64,000 nucleotides of DNA from DAOSXA01 sp964526835 (GCA_964526835.1 CAZGMK010000016.1:1-64000), one strand, 5' to 3'; numbered from the stretch's first letter, positions 52,385 through 63,145 are shown. Program-made: numbers and translations. The notes: generated by a model not told the origin, from the letters alone.

Positions 52385-53392
52385 ATGAAACGAATCGGCA
52401 TATCAATCCTTGCTTTTGCAGTCCTCATCGCAGGATGCGGCGATCGCACCGATGAGCACGTCTACGACACGGAAAATAACCCCCATGGATTCCCGAATCG
52501 GGCGGTGGCCCTCCTGGAGCAGATCGAAACCGGCCGGCTGGCGACCTTCGATATGATCACGGAGGGGTTCGACGACCTCTACACCAATCACACGGAGCTT
52601 CTGGACAATGAGCATTGGCGTGAAGTGATCAAGCGACTGGGCCGCCGATTCGAGTCTCGGGCCGATGAGTTCGTGGGACGCGGGATCGAATACTACAGTC
52701 AGGCAGCGGGTTTCTACACGCTGGCCGCATTTGCGCAGCCGAACAATGAAGCGCTGACTCACAAGAGCCGCTTGTTTGAAGGATGGACCGCCGCCTTGCG
52801 CCGGGTCGGGTCCGACCAGTTTGGACAAGGTCAGCCGCGCACGCTGACTATAATGACGCGAATCACCCGCGAGCTCATGTTCGGAGACAGCCTGCAGCAG
52901 GAGTTCGCCCGGCAGTATGTGATCGATGGTTACCTCCAGCCGCTGGTACGCGACTCCGGAGCCGCCCACCTGCCGACAGCCGATCAGGCTCTCCTTGAAT
53001 GGATGGGGCTGGCTAAGCTGACACGTTATGATCCGCAGGTCGAGTTCGCCGAGCCTCCGCTCCACCTGGTGACCGCCAGAACCGCGCCGGCCCGCCTGAA
53101 CCTTCGCCTCGAGCTGTATTTCAAGGCTACCGATTCGGTCGATGCTGACTGGCGGCTGGCCTTGAACGGCTCCGATCCTGATACCGACACCGTGATCATC
53201 GAGCCGCATCCTCCGACATCCGAATGGAGGCCCGATGAGGTCCAGATTGTCACCCGGATGATAGACTCCATCGATCCGGACAGCGGGCTGAGGCTGGGCC
53301 TGTTCCTTCTGGAGGATGGAGAGCACCGTTGGTCAGACGCCGATGGCAACGCCGGGCCGGTCCATATCATTGATGCCCCGCCGGCTCCATGA
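52385..53392 (+). CDS. Lipoprotein, last gene of the unknown operon (gene 5)
   Basis: 335 residues with a lipoprotein signal: KRIGISILAFAVLIAGC, where Cys18 follows a good lipobox (LIAG). The mature part is mostly helical to about residue 200 and then beta-rich, with RLNLRLELYFKATDSVDADWRLALNGS and a final ESIDPDSGLRLGLFLLEDGEHRWSDAD-like beta sandwich. The Asp after Cys is at +3, not +2, so an outer-membrane destination is likely. It follows gene 4 by 52 bases. Confidence 0.75.
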   Translation: MKRIGISILAFAVLIAGCGDRTDEHVYDTENNPHGFPNRAVALLEQIETGRLATFDMITEGFDDLYTNHTELLDNEHWREVIKRLGRRFESRADEFVGRGIEYYSQAAGFYTLAAFAQPNNEALTHKSRLFEGWTAALRRVGSDQFGQGQPRTLTIMTRITRELMFGDSLQQEFARQYVIDGYLQPLVRDSGAAHLPTADQALLEWMGLAKLTRYDPQVEFAEPPLHLVTARTAPARLNLRLELYFKATDSVDADWRLALNGSDPDTDTVIIEPHPPTSEWRPDEVQIVTRMIDSIDPDSGLRLGLFLLEDGEHRWSDADGNAGPVHIIDAPPAP

Positions 53393-53418
53393 TTGATCAG
53401 CCGGTTCGAACAAATAGC

Positions 53419-53452
53419 TTGTCAAACGCCACGAGAGCATCTAACATGCTCT
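53419..53452 (+). promoter_or_regulatory. Promoter with overlapping inverted repeat before the nucleotidyltransferase
   Basis: TTGTCA (53419-53424), 17 bases and TAACAT (53442-53447). The -10 lies inside the perfect inverted repeat AGAGCAT/ATGCTCT (arms 53434-53440 and 53446-53452), the position of a classical repressor operator. Confidence 0.55.
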
Positions 53453-53474
53453 GCAAGCTTAGGGACCTCGCATT

Positions 53475-54455
53475 ATGAAAGCTATTGTTCCGGTTGCCGG
53501 CCACGGCACGAGATTACAGCCGCACACTTTTTCGTTACCCAAACCGTTGATACCGGTCGCGGGCAAACCTATCCTGGATCATGTCCTTGCGCCCCTGCAA
53601 TCGGTGGCGCTGGAGGAAGTGATCTTCGTCGTCGGCGTAATGGCCGACAGGATAGAAGAGCACGTTTCCGAGAATCATTCGTTCAACGCCAGATTTGTTC
53701 TGCAAAGGGAGCTGCTCGGCCTGGGCTATGCCATCAACATGGCCATGGAACACGTCGCCGATGATGAATCCCTGCTGATTGTCCTCGGAGACACGATCGT
53801 GACGACTGAGCTGGACAGACTGATCGGCTATGGGCGCCATGCTGTGGGCGTACGTAAGGTCGAGGACCCGACCCGATTCGGCATCGTGGAGATAGCCGAC
53901 GGCCTAGTGGTCGGCCTGGAGGAGAAGCCGGAAAACCCGAAGACCGATTTGGCCTTGATAGGGCTTTACTACCTCACCGAAGCCCATGGACTGAAGAAGG
54001 CCCTGGCCGAACTGGTTGCTTCCGGGAAGACCACCCGCGGTGAAGTGCAACTTACCGATGCTCTGGCGATCATGCTGGAGGCGGGTGAGCGATTTGTCCC
54101 ACAGGAGGTGACCGACTGGTATGACTGCGGCAAGAAGGAAACGTTGATCGCATCGAATCGACATCTGCTTCAGGAGATGGGGCACGCTCCCGATATCGGC
54201 GGTTCGGTCGTGATCCCGCCGGTCTATGTCGCCCCCGACGCCAATGTCGAGGGGTCGGTAATCGGCCCGCATGTCAGCATTGGCTCGGGCGCGCGCATCG
54301 CCGGAAGCGTGATCTCCGACTCGATCATCGGAGACGGGGCCAGAGTCAGCGATGCTGTCCTCACGGAATCCATACTCGGTCCGGAGACCACCGTGGTCGG
54401 AGTCAAGAGCAGGCTGAATATCGGTAAGAAGTCGGAAGCAGACCTGGGCCGTTAG
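53475..54455 (+). CDS. Sugar-nucleotide pyrophosphorylase with beta-helix tail
   Basis: 326 residues. The nucleotidyltransferase core has the signature VPVAGHGTRLQPHTFSLPKPLIPVAGKPIL (residues 5-34), LLIVLGDTIV, and GLEEKPENPKT. After residue 235 there is a left-handed beta-helix: VIPPVYVAPDANVEGSVIGP and IGSGARIAGSVISDSIIGDGA. It joins an NTP to a sugar-1-phosphate; the layout is that of bifunctional-type GlmU, RmlA or mannose-1-phosphate guanylyltransferase relatives. The substrate cannot be fixed. Confidence 0.88.
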   Translation: MKAIVPVAGHGTRLQPHTFSLPKPLIPVAGKPILDHVLAPLQSVALEEVIFVVGVMADRIEEHVSENHSFNARFVLQRELLGLGYAINMAMEHVADDESLLIVLGDTIVTTELDRLIGYGRHAVGVRKVEDPTRFGIVEIADGLVVGLEEKPENPKTDLALIGLYYLTEAHGLKKALAELVASGKTTRGEVQLTDALAIMLEAGERFVPQEVTDWYDCGKKETLIASNRHLLQEMGHAPDIGGSVVIPPVYVAPDANVEGSVIGPHVSIGSGARIAGSVISDSIIGDGARVSDAVLTESILGPETTVVGVKSRLNIGKKSEADLGR

Positions 54456-54501
54456 ATGAATCGCAGGATAATCGGCCCCATTCCACCACAAGGAGAGAAC
54501 T

Positions 54502-55658
54502 ATGGCAGAGGACTTTCTGTTTACATCCGAGTCCGTCGCTGAAGGACATCCAGACAAACTGTGCGACCAGATATCCGACGGGGTTCTTGATGAGATCCTG
54601 CGTCAGGATCGTCACGCGCGCGTGGCGTGTGAGGCCTTCGTTACCACCGGCCTGGTAATCGTTGGTGGCGAAATCACCACCCGCGCCTACGCCGATATTC
54701 ATTCACTCGTACGGGACATTGTCAGGGACGTCGGGTATACAGATTCCGCCCGCGGTTTTTCCTATGATTCGTGTGCGATCCTCAACGCTATCGGTTCCCA
54801 GTCGCCCGATATCGCACAGGGAGTAGATACCGGGGGCGCCGGAGATCAGGGTCTGATGTCCGGGTACGCTTGCCGCGAGACCAAGGAACTGATGCCCATT
54901 CCGATAATGCTGGCGCACAAGCTGGCAAAGCAATTGGCCACTGTTCGCAAGAAGAACATCCTCCCGTACCTCGGGCCCGACGGCAAGTCCCAGGTGACAG
55001 TGGAATACCGGGGCGGCCAGCCATATCGGGTAGATACCGTCGTGGTCTCAACACAGCACACCGAGGAGATCCTGGACCGCACGGGCAAGAAGATAACGAA
55101 GAAGGCCGTCGGCGAGATCATTGATGCCGTCGTCAAGCCGATTGTACCGAAGCGAATGCTGGATAAGAAGACCAAGTACTATGTCAATCCGACCGGCAAG
55201 TTCATCATCGGCGGTCCGCAGTCGGATGCCGGCATGACCGGGCGTAAGATCATCGTGGACACTTATGGTGGGATGGCTTCGCACGGCGGCGGGGCGTTCT
55301 CGGGCAAGGACCCTACTAAGGTCGATCGCTCGGCCTCGTACATGGCTCGCTACGTGGCCAAGAACGTCGTTGCTTCGGGCCTGGCCGACAAGTGCACGTT
55401 GCAGGTGGCTTATGCGATCGGCGTACCGGAGCCGGTATCCATGATGGTGTTCTGTGACACGACCAACAAGGTGCCGGAATCGCGAATCATCGAGCTTATC
55501 AGAAAGCACTTTGATTTCAGTCCGCGAGGCATAGTCGCCACCCTGGGCCTGCTCCAGCCGATTTATCGCAAGACCGCAGCCTACGGGCACTTCGGGCGCA
55601 CTGAGAAATCATTCACATGGGAAAAAACGGATATGGCCAAGCAATTGGCAAAGGACGC

Positions 55659-55662
<4 letters not shown>
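54502..55662 (+). CDS. metK: S-adenosylmethionine synthase MetK
   Basis: 386 residues. Starts FTSESVAEGHPDKLCDQISDG (substrate and Mg2+ site), has the ATP-binding GAGDQGLMSGYACRET in place of the usual GAGDQGIMFGYA, and the P-loop GGGAFSGKDPTKVDRSASY. It makes SAM from methionine and ATP. It is the first half of a SAM-cycle pair with ahcY, whose start overlaps its stop. GGAGA precedes the ATG. Confidence 0.98.
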
Positions 55663-56924
<1,262 letters not shown>

Positions 56925-56946
56925 GACCGGATTACCTCTCGATATC

Positions 56947-56981
56947 AAACCCGTCCAGGTCGGTCTGGACGGGTTTCTTTT
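56947..56981 (+). terminator. Intrinsic terminator of metK-ahcY
   Basis: A 12-pair stem AAACCCGTCCAG (56947-56958) / CTGGACGGGTTT (56965-56976) with a six-base loop, followed by CTTTT. Confidence 0.93.
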
Positions 56982-57024
56982 GTCGTTGTCGCTGGGGCGT
57001 ATTGGTGATGGGCTGTGCTGACAG

Positions 57025-58704
57025 CTAGGCCTTCACCACTGTACGGTAACGGTTGCGGCGATTCTCGAACAGGCGTCCTCCGAGCTCCCGCTCGCGCCAC
57101 TCCTGGTAGGCGGAGAAGTTGCCATCATACCACCGAATCCTGCCTTCGCCCTCGAAGATCAGCAGGTGGGTGCAGACTCGATCCAGGAAGAAGCGATCGT
57201 GACTAATGACCAGCACGCACCCCGAGAAATCGAGGATAGCCTCTTCAAGCATGCGCAGAGTGTTGACATCGAGGTCATTGGTCGGCTCATCCAGAAGCAG
57301 TACATTGCCGCCCATCTTGAGCACTTTGGCCAGGTGACAGCGGTTGCGTTCCCCCCCCGACAGCTCGCCGGCCTGCTTCTGCTGGGCCGCCCCCTTGAAA
57401 CCGAACTGGGCCAGATACTGGCGGATTGGGATCGTTTGTCCGGCGATGTCTATCTCCTGCCGGCCACCTCCGACTTCATCTATCAGGCTGCCATCACCTT
57501 TCAGCGACTGCCGTTCCTGATCGACAAAAGCCATCTGGACAGTAGACCCGATGATTACTTCGCCCTGGAGCGGCTGCAAGTCCCCCTTGACCAACTTGAA
57601 TAGTGTTGTCTTGCCGCTCCCGTTGGGGCCGACCAGTCCCACCACCGCCGATCGCGGCACAGCAAATGTCAGGTCCTCGAACAGCATCCGGCCATCGAAG
57701 CCCATGGCGACCTTGTCGAACTCGATCACCTGGCTACCTAGATCCGGGCCGGGCGCAATTCGGATGACTCTCTCGACTGTCTTCGCCCTTGCGCTCTCGC
57801 ACGCCACCAGTTGCTCGTATTCTCGAATGCGATTACGCGCTATCTCGTTGCGGTCTCCCCGGCTCATGCGAATCCAGGTCAATTCGCGCTCAAGAGCGCG
57901 AGTCCGGGGGGAGTCCTTCCTGCCGGCGTCCACGAGAGCGCCGAGCTTCTGCTCAAGCCACGAGCTGTAGTTGCCCTGCCACGGAATCCCCTGGCCGCCA
58001 TCCAATTCGAGAATCCACTGAGTGATGTTGTCCAGAAAGTAGCGGTCGTGAGTGACAATGATGACCGTGCCGGGATATTCGCGCAGCTGCTGCTCCAGCC
58101 AGACCACTGTTTCAGGATCGAGGTGGTTGGTCGGCTCATCCAGCAGAAGCAAGTCCGGCTTTTCGAGCAAAGCCTTGCAAAGCGCGACGCGACGCCGTTC
58201 GCCGCCGGACAGGGTGCCGATCAGGCGATCATCCTCGGGCAGACAGAGGGCGTCTGAGGCCACTCTGATGGCCTGGTTGAGGTTCCAGGCATCCAGTGAG
58301 TCGATTTCGTCCTGCAGTGCGCCCATGCGATCCATGGTCTTCTGCATTTCGTCATCATCCTGCAGCGTCGCCATACTCTCAGCCAAACCATTGTATTCCT
58401 CCAACAGAGCCCGGGCCTCGCTGAAGGCCGATTCGACTGTCTGCAAAACCGTGAGATCAGGATCAAGCCGCGGTTCCTGCTCGACCATGCCGGCTCGGTA
58501 GCCGGGAGTCATGAAAGCGTCGCCCCGGAAGTCCTTGTCGAGGCCGGCCATGATGCGAAGGACCGTGGTCTTGCCGGACCCGTTCTCACCCACGATGCCG
58601 ATCTTGGCTCCGGGAAAGAAACTCAGATTGATATCCTTGAGAACCTGGCGCTGACCGTAGAACTTGTTCACGCCGTGCATGTGGAAAATGAACTTATCCG
58701 TCAT
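57025..58704 (-). CDS. ettA: ABC-F translational throttle EttA
   Basis: 559 residues with two ABC domains. Walker A motifs are GENGSGKTT (first) and GPNGSGKTT (second). Signature motifs are LSGGERRRVAL and LSGGERNRCHL. Walker B reads LLLLDEPTNHLD and VLLLDEPTNDLD. Between them is the arm and P-site tRNA-interaction motif region (about 245-300). Length and the FHMHGVNKFYG start match EttA, which binds the ribosomal E site and gates the first peptide bond by ATP/ADP ratio. Confidence 0.94.
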   Translation of the reverse strand: MTDKFIFHMHGVNKFYGQRQVLKDINLSFFPGAKIGIVGENGSGKTTVLRIMAGLDKDFRGDAFMTPGYRAGMVEQEPRLDPDLTVLQTVESAFSEARALLEEYNGLAESMATLQDDDEMQKTMDRMGALQDEIDSLDAWNLNQAIRVASDALCLPEDDRLIGTLSGGERRRVALCKALLEKPDLLLLDEPTNHLDPETVVWLEQQLREYPGTVIIVTHDRYFLDNITQWILELDGGQGIPWQGNYSSWLEQKLGALVDAGRKDSPRTRALERELTWIRMSRGDRNEIARNRIREYEQLVACESARAKTVERVIRIAPGPDLGSQVIEFDKVAMGFDGRMLFEDLTFAVPRSAVVGLVGPNGSGKTTLFKLVKGDLQPLQGEVIIGSTVQMAFVDQERQSLKGDGSLIDEVGGGRQEIDIAGQTIPIRQYLAQFGFKGAAQQKQAGELSGGERNRCHLAKVLKMGGNVLLLDEPTNDLDVNTLRMLEEAILDFSGCVLVISHDRFFLDRVCTHLLIFEGEGRIRWYDGNFSAYQEWRERELGGRLFENRRNRYRTVVKA

Positions 58705-58832
58705 AGTCGCAATCTCCGTCCGGGATCGAGTCGTTCATACGGGATAGTAGTCCATAGGACGTCTCTTCGCAAGGGAAGTGTGAGAGTGTGGTTCGCTGTT
58801 CAGTTACCGACGACAGACGCGCCAGGAGAAGG

Positions 58833-58857
58833 CGGAGAGACCTGGGTGGTCTCTCCG
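58833..58857 (-). terminator. Hairpin after the carboxypeptidase gene
   Basis: Ten-pair stem CGGAGAGACC (58833-58842) / GGTCTCTCCG (58848-58857), five-base loop, 31 bases after the carboxypeptidase stop. The minus-strand tail is C/T-rich without a T run, so termination may be partial. Confidence 0.5.
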
Positions 58858-58888
58858 TTGTCGAACGAAAACGTGATCAGTGGGTATG

Positions 58889-61336
58889 CTACAGGCAGTC
58901 GACTGGCGGCGGACCGCTCTGGAACATGTAGCTCACGAGGTGGATTAAGTCGGCGATATCACCTTCGGCGCCGTCGCCGTTGATATCGCTTTCGGCGGGA
59001 CAGGGTGAGGCATCGCCCTGGGAAAACATGAAGTTCACCAGGTAAACGAGATCCTCAATGTCAATCTCGTCGCTGCGGTTAACATCACCTCGCATCTGGC
59101 AGCAGCAGGCATCGCCCATCGGAAGACCGCCCGAGACAGCCTGGTCGGGATTGTAGACCTCGGGGCAGTTGTCGATGTCCCCGCAGATGCCGTCGGCATC
59201 AATATCATTGTCGGGGTCGTTGGGACAGTCGTCGCAAGCGTCGCCGAGACCGTCACCGTCGCTGTCAGTCTGATCGGGATTATAGACCTCGGGGCAGTTG
59301 TCGTCGGCGCAATCGTTCTCCGGATGACCCGGATCGCCGAATCCGTCACCATCACTGTCAACACAGGTGTACCCGCTATCGATCACAACAGTCGAGACGA
59401 TGTTCGACCAGGCTCCGGCCTGGGTTTCGGCATCATAGGCCCTCACACGATAGGAAAATTCGCCTTCCATATGATTGGTGAAGGTATGTCGACTGCCGAC
59501 GATCGAGTCATTCACCATACTGACCAGCTCGAAGTTCTCGATTGGGTAGAAATCGTCAAACCAGATGCCGTCATAGTCGACGTAGCTGTCGGTATAATAG
59601 GAAAGACGAAAGTACACTGACTGGCCTACCCAGGGACTCAGGTCAAACGCGGCCTCGATCCACGTATCCTGTTCGCCGGTGATGCCGTTGCCCCGGTTGT
59701 TGCCGTGGGGGTCGTAGTTAGTGGTGATGCTGCCCTCGATCGGCGTGAAGGTTGATCCGTCGGTGCTGGCCTCGACATAGGCGTAGTCCCAGTTCGTTTC
59801 GATATCGTAAACGACCCAGACCCGAAGAGTATCACCGGCTTGCACCGAAACGGGGCTGGACGTGGTCATCGTATTGGCCAGATTGTTGCCGGAGCCGGAG
59901 TAGAAACTCGAGGGAGAGGAAACATAGTAACTGGTGCTGATGCTGAAGCCGTTGCTGTTCCAGCTGCTGAAGTTGTCGGCGGAATCGGTAGTGCGCCCCC
60001 AGCCGGAAAGCTCCTGCAGGGCGAAGTACTCGGCCGGGTTGACCGGGTCATCATGGGTCCACTCAACTTCGTAGGATGATGCATCCACTGTGTCGTCGAT
60101 AGTCGCCACCGGAGCATTCGGGGGCAAAAGCTTGTATGGATTGTCGGCGACCCTGGCCAGAAACAGGCAGGGTTGCAGATTCTCAGCTACCAGGGCGGGG
60201 ATTCGGCTCGGATCCGGCCAGAAACCATCGGCGTAGCCGCCAATCTCGAACGTGAATGCAAGATTCTTGTTTTTCATCACCTGCTCGCCATAGCCCCAAT
60301 CGTCGCTGACTCCATTGGCCGGATACAGCGAGTGGGCCGGCCCCGGGGCGTAGCCGTTGTAGGCGGACATTGAATCACCCATGATTCGGAAGAGCGGTTC
60401 ATCGGGTGTCAGGAGATAGTCGTACCCCCACGGCCACAGCACCAGATTGGAGTAACTGTGCAAGTAGACAGTGTTCACGAAGTGGTGGGCCTGAGTGAAC
60501 GCCCGCATGTTCTGGGTCTCCGGTTCGCTGAAGGCCGATGGACCGCGATACGTAGCGTCGCCGGTATTGGGCGATGAACCGCCGTCGTCGTATCCCCACT
60601 CGTAGCCGAAGTTGCGGTTCAGGTCGACACCGTAGGTCCCGTCGCCGTTGTCGCGGCGGTTCTTGCGCCACAACCCGCCGCCGTTGGGATCGGTAACCTG
60701 ATTATGATAGTATCCGTCAGGATTGACCATCGGCACAAACCACAGCTCCCGTTCGTCCACAAGCTCCGTAACCTCGGGCAGGACGCCGTAGTTGTCGGTC
60801 AGGTAGTTCATGACATTGAGAAGCACCAGCGGAGTGATCACCTCGCGGGCGTGGATGGCGGCCGTGTACATGACCTCGGGTTCCGGCTCATCCTGGGTGG
60901 GATTATCGGATATCTTCACAGCATACATCGAGCGCCCTTCGTGAGAGCTGCCGATAAACTGACGCCCGGAGACGATATCCGGATGGTCGGCGATTATTAC
61001 GTCAACCGAGTCCCATATCTCCGCCAGGGTGAGATAGCCGCCCATGTCCTTGTCGACCAGGCGGGACTTGTAGAGGGCTTTCAGATCGGGGTGGATCACT
61101 TCGGTGCGGAGCCCTTGCCGCTGCAACTCATCCAGATCCTCATCGGCGCCGATGATCTCGAACCAGCCGTCACCGCGCCAGACAACGTCGGGTTGCTGCG
61201 AAGTGAACTTCAGGTAGTCCTCCTTATTGTCAAGGTAGACTCGAATCTGCATATCCTCGGAAGACAAAGCCGGCATTGCGGCTGTCAGGATCAGGGCCGC
61301 AACTACAAGAGCCGGCCAGCGGCGGGGGGGATTCAT
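58889..61336 (-). CDS. Secreted M14 zinc carboxypeptidase with thrombospondin-3 and dockerin-like repeats
   Basis: 815 residues. Signal peptide LVVAALILTAAMPALSS. The M14 domain (about 95-395) has zinc ligands His162 and Glu165 in IHAREVI and His293 in YLHSYSN, the substrate-binding DLNRNFGYEWGYD and catalytic Glu364 in FTFEIGG, so it should be active. A beta-sandwich domain (about 430-640) follows. Residues about 660-735 hold Asp-rich thrombospondin-3-type Ca2+ repeats (DSDGDGLGDACD). The C-terminus has two dockerin-like halves (GDVNRSDEIDIEDLVYLVNFMF, SDINGDG). GGAG lies nine bases before the ATG. Confidence 0.93.
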   Translation of the reverse strand: MNPPRRWPALVVAALILTAAMPALSSEDMQIRVYLDNKEDYLKFTSQQPDVVWRGDGWFEIIGADEDLDELQRQGLRTEVIHPDLKALYKSRLVDKDMGGYLTLAEIWDSVDVIIADHPDIVSGRQFIGSSHEGRSMYAVKISDNPTQDEPEPEVMYTAAIHAREVITPLVLLNVMNYLTDNYGVLPEVTELVDERELWFVPMVNPDGYYHNQVTDPNGGGLWRKNRRDNGDGTYGVDLNRNFGYEWGYDDGGSSPNTGDATYRGPSAFSEPETQNMRAFTQAHHFVNTVYLHSYSNLVLWPWGYDYLLTPDEPLFRIMGDSMSAYNGYAPGPAHSLYPANGVSDDWGYGEQVMKNKNLAFTFEIGGYADGFWPDPSRIPALVAENLQPCLFLARVADNPYKLLPPNAPVATIDDTVDASSYEVEWTHDDPVNPAEYFALQELSGWGRTTDSADNFSSWNSNGFSISTSYYVSSPSSFYSGSGNNLANTMTTSSPVSVQAGDTLRVWVVYDIETNWDYAYVEASTDGSTFTPIEGSITTNYDPHGNNRGNGITGEQDTWIEAAFDLSPWVGQSVYFRLSYYTDSYVDYDGIWFDDFYPIENFELVSMVNDSIVGSRHTFTNHMEGEFSYRVRAYDAETQAGAWSNIVSTVVIDSGYTCVDSDGDGFGDPGHPENDCADDNCPEVYNPDQTDSDGDGLGDACDDCPNDPDNDIDADGICGDIDNCPEVYNPDQAVSGGLPMGDACCCQMRGDVNRSDEIDIEDLVYLVNFMFSQGDASPCPAESDINGDGAEGDIADLIHLVSYMFQSGPPPVDCL

Positions 61337-61357
61337 GATTTCTTACTCCGTTCTCTT

Positions 61358-61396
61358 TGGTCGTTCGCGTAAGACTATACCAATATAGGCTTTTTC
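61358..61396 (-). promoter_or_regulatory. Possible promoter of the carboxypeptidase gene
   Basis: On the minus strand upstream of 61336, TTGGAA, a 16-base spacer and TATATT. The -35 is imperfect. Confidence 0.45.
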
Positions 61397-61493
61397 GGCT
61401 GATTTCCAAGACCCAATCAGGCCGGCGCATCAGTTGCTGCCGGCCGGCCTTCAGACAACATAGACAACCAAGCCTCTTTATCTCCTTTTTGAC

Positions 61494-61522
61494 TTGAAAA
61501 GCCGGGACCCGGCCTGTATTGT
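61494..61522 (+). promoter_or_regulatory. Promoter of the lone receiver gene
   Basis: TTGAAA (61494-61499), 17 bases, TATTGT (61517-61522). The +1 near 61529 excludes an ATG at 61519 as the gene start. Confidence 0.5.
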
Positions 61523-61554
61523 TGGGGGCAAAAGAAACTCTGCGAGGACCCGCT

Positions 61555-61908
61555 ATGGCCAAGAAGATACTGATTGTCGACGACGAAGAGGATATAAGAG
61601 TCTTCATCAATGCGGTGCTGGAGAAGGCCGGCTATGAGACCATCATCGCATGTGATGGGATCGAGGCCCGCAATGCCGTCAAGGCCGAGAGGCCCGACCT
61701 GATCACGCTTGACCTGCAGATGCCCAAGAACTCTGGAACCGACTTCTACCGCGGCATCCGGCGCGACCCGGAGCTCAAATCGATCCCGGTCATTGTAGTC
61801 AGCGGTTTGCCGGGCCGTCATCTAGCGCTCCCGGAACCATTCGCGGTATTCGACAAGCCCATTGATCCCGACAAGCTCCTTGAGAAGGTGAAAGAGGCGA
61901 TCGGGTAG
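61555..61908 (+). CDS. Stand-alone receiver-domain protein
   Basis: 117 residues from ATG 61555, seven bases after GAGG. Acidic cluster ILIVDDEED, acceptor Asp in ITLDLQMPKNSG, Ser in VIVVSGLPG, and Lys in FDKPIDPDK. All key residues are present. It is monocistronic, outside the flagellar locus, with no kinase beside it. Confidence 0.9.
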   Translation: MAKKILIVDDEEDIRVFINAVLEKAGYETIIACDGIEARNAVKAERPDLITLDLQMPKNSGTDFYRGIRRDPELKSIPVIVVSGLPGRHLALPEPFAVFDKPIDPDKLLEKVKEAIG

Positions 61909-62167
61909 GTATGTCGCTCAGGTCCGGACAGCGGGAGTACGGCCGCAGGGTTCCTGGGGCTTGCCACAGCGCCCGCCGTTTCGAAGTGCCCGCCAAGCAA
62001 TTCCGTCTGTCGGAGAGCAGGTGACGCACACGGCGTCATCTATCGTTACCCCCGGATTGGGAAAAAACCAGATCGACAACCGACATCCCATATCGAGCGC
62101 TGGCTTCCGTGAGCCGGCATCCCGCCACGGTCTTTCATCATGCGCGCCAGATGCATTAAGTTCCAGA

Positions 62168-62356
62168 TCATGAGGGTCGTGTTGCGATTCCCGTGTAATA
62201 CTTCACACTTAATCGGACAGCCGGACAACAGGAGAAAGCGGTAACATGGGAGAACAATGCAGCGACTCTTCTAGTAATCAGGGAGAGGTCAATCAGTTGC
62301 TCCAGTTCTTGGCGTATTGACTCCGTTGAATCTAGCACTTTGATGGCCGGCATCAT
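62168..62356 (-). CDS. Possible small or truncated gene with strong ribosome site
   Basis: 62 residues. GGAGGGAGG lies seven bases before an ATGATG. The first 35 residues look like ordered protein (MMPAIKVLDSTES, IRQELEQLIDLSLITRRV), but the remainder (FSCCPAVRLSVKYYT) looks random. A second minus-strand frame (62046-62228) overlaps its end in another phase. This could be a gene broken by a frameshift. Not recognised. Confidence 0.35.
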   Translation of the reverse strand: MMPAIKVLDSTESIRQELEQLIDLSLITRRVAALFSHVTAFSCCPAVRLSVKYYTGIATRPS

Positions 62357-62386
62357 CAAATTTCCTCCCTCCACTTCACCTATTTG

Positions 62387-62400
62387 CTTGGCTAGCCAAG
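62387..62400. repeat. Perfect 14-base palindrome
   Basis: CTTGGCTAGCCAAG lies 31 bases upstream of the small ORF start, a possible operator. Confidence 0.35.
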
Positions 62401-62420
62401 TCTTGCCATACTCACAAAAC

Positions 62421-62456
62421 GGCTGTTTCTGTCGATTCAAGGTAGCAGAAACAACC
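62421..62456. repeat. Inverted repeat, 10 of 11 bases paired
   Basis: GGCTGTTTCTG and CAGAAACAACC separated by 14 bases. There is no T tract on either strand, so it is a hairpin or operator rather than a terminator. Confidence 0.35.
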
Positions 62457-62688
62457 CTCTTCTGCGCCACGAAAAGACCCGGCCGCGCTCCGGGTCCATT
62501 CAGACTCCATGGCGGTGCCAATATCACTCTCCCCGGACTCTGGTGCGCTTTGGCTTTCGGACTCGTTTGCAGTACTCCGCTGTGAGTCTTAGGCAACCCT
62601 AGCCGACAGGTTTCCCGGACCCTACGCATGCACAGAAAGACGGGGCCGTAGAACCTGCGCCCGACGGCCCGTACTGAGATTCGACCGG

Positions 62689-63042
62689 TCAGTAGTTCAT
62701 TTGCCTGGGGCCCGTTGCCTCGGAACCGGTCAGATCGATCATCAGTTGATTGTAGTCGGCTTCGGTGGTCTTGACAAAGACGCGAGTATTGCCTACCACC
62801 ACCACTGAGTGTTCGCTCCCCCATACGATCCATCCGACCAATGAACCGTAATCGCGCCGCGATTCTGCATTCAGCTCGCTCAGAAAATGTCGGGCAGCGG
62901 TATTCTGATAGACACAGAGTTCGGCGCTTTCCATTAGGTCCTCCGGCATTTCACCGACCTTTCGGATGACTTTGCCGTCATCAGGAGACTGTCCCGCGGC
63001 GACCACGCCGTCAGTCTTCATGAGTCGATCAAGTCCAATCAT
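62689..63042 (-). CDS. DUF2173 (roadblock-like) protein
   Basis: 117 residues from ATG 63042, six bases after AGGAG; the longer frame at 63078 is rejected. The start MIGLDRLMKTDGVVAAGQSPDDGKVIRKVGEMPED is the hallmark of DUF2173, and the C-terminus has WIVWGSEHSVVVVGNTRVFVKTTEADYNQL. The family has a profilin/roadblock-like fold and unknown function, often near thiol, heterodisulfide or signalling genes. It lies 103 bases after the oxidoreductase fragment. Confidence 0.8.
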   Translation of the reverse strand: MIGLDRLMKTDGVVAAGQSPDDGKVIRKVGEMPEDLMESAELCVYQNTAARHFLSELNAESRRDYGSLVGWIVWGSEHSVVVVGNTRVFVKTTEADYNQLMIDLTGSEATGPRQMNY

Positions 63043-63145
63043 GACACACTCCTTTTCAAAACGAGTGCCGATGCTCATTCACATCACGCATCGGGTGCGG
63101 TGTGTCGCAGATCACCGGCTATACGTCGTGTGGTTTCACATTCTC

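Larger units (their letters stand above)
61909..62688. other. 780-base region without a confident gene
   Basis: Only the weak 62-residue frame at 62168-62356 is worth listing. Upstream of it are the perfect palindrome CTTGGCTAGCCAAG (62387-62400) and a near-perfect inverted repeat GGCTGTTTCTG/CAGAAACAACC (62421-62431 and 62446-62456). The rest reads as stops in all frames with no recognised motif. Confidence 0.5.

Noticed and set aside
62046..62228. 60-codon minus-strand frame overlapping the small ORF
   Set aside because: No ribosome site, and it is preceded by a stop; perhaps part of a broken gene but not supportable alone.
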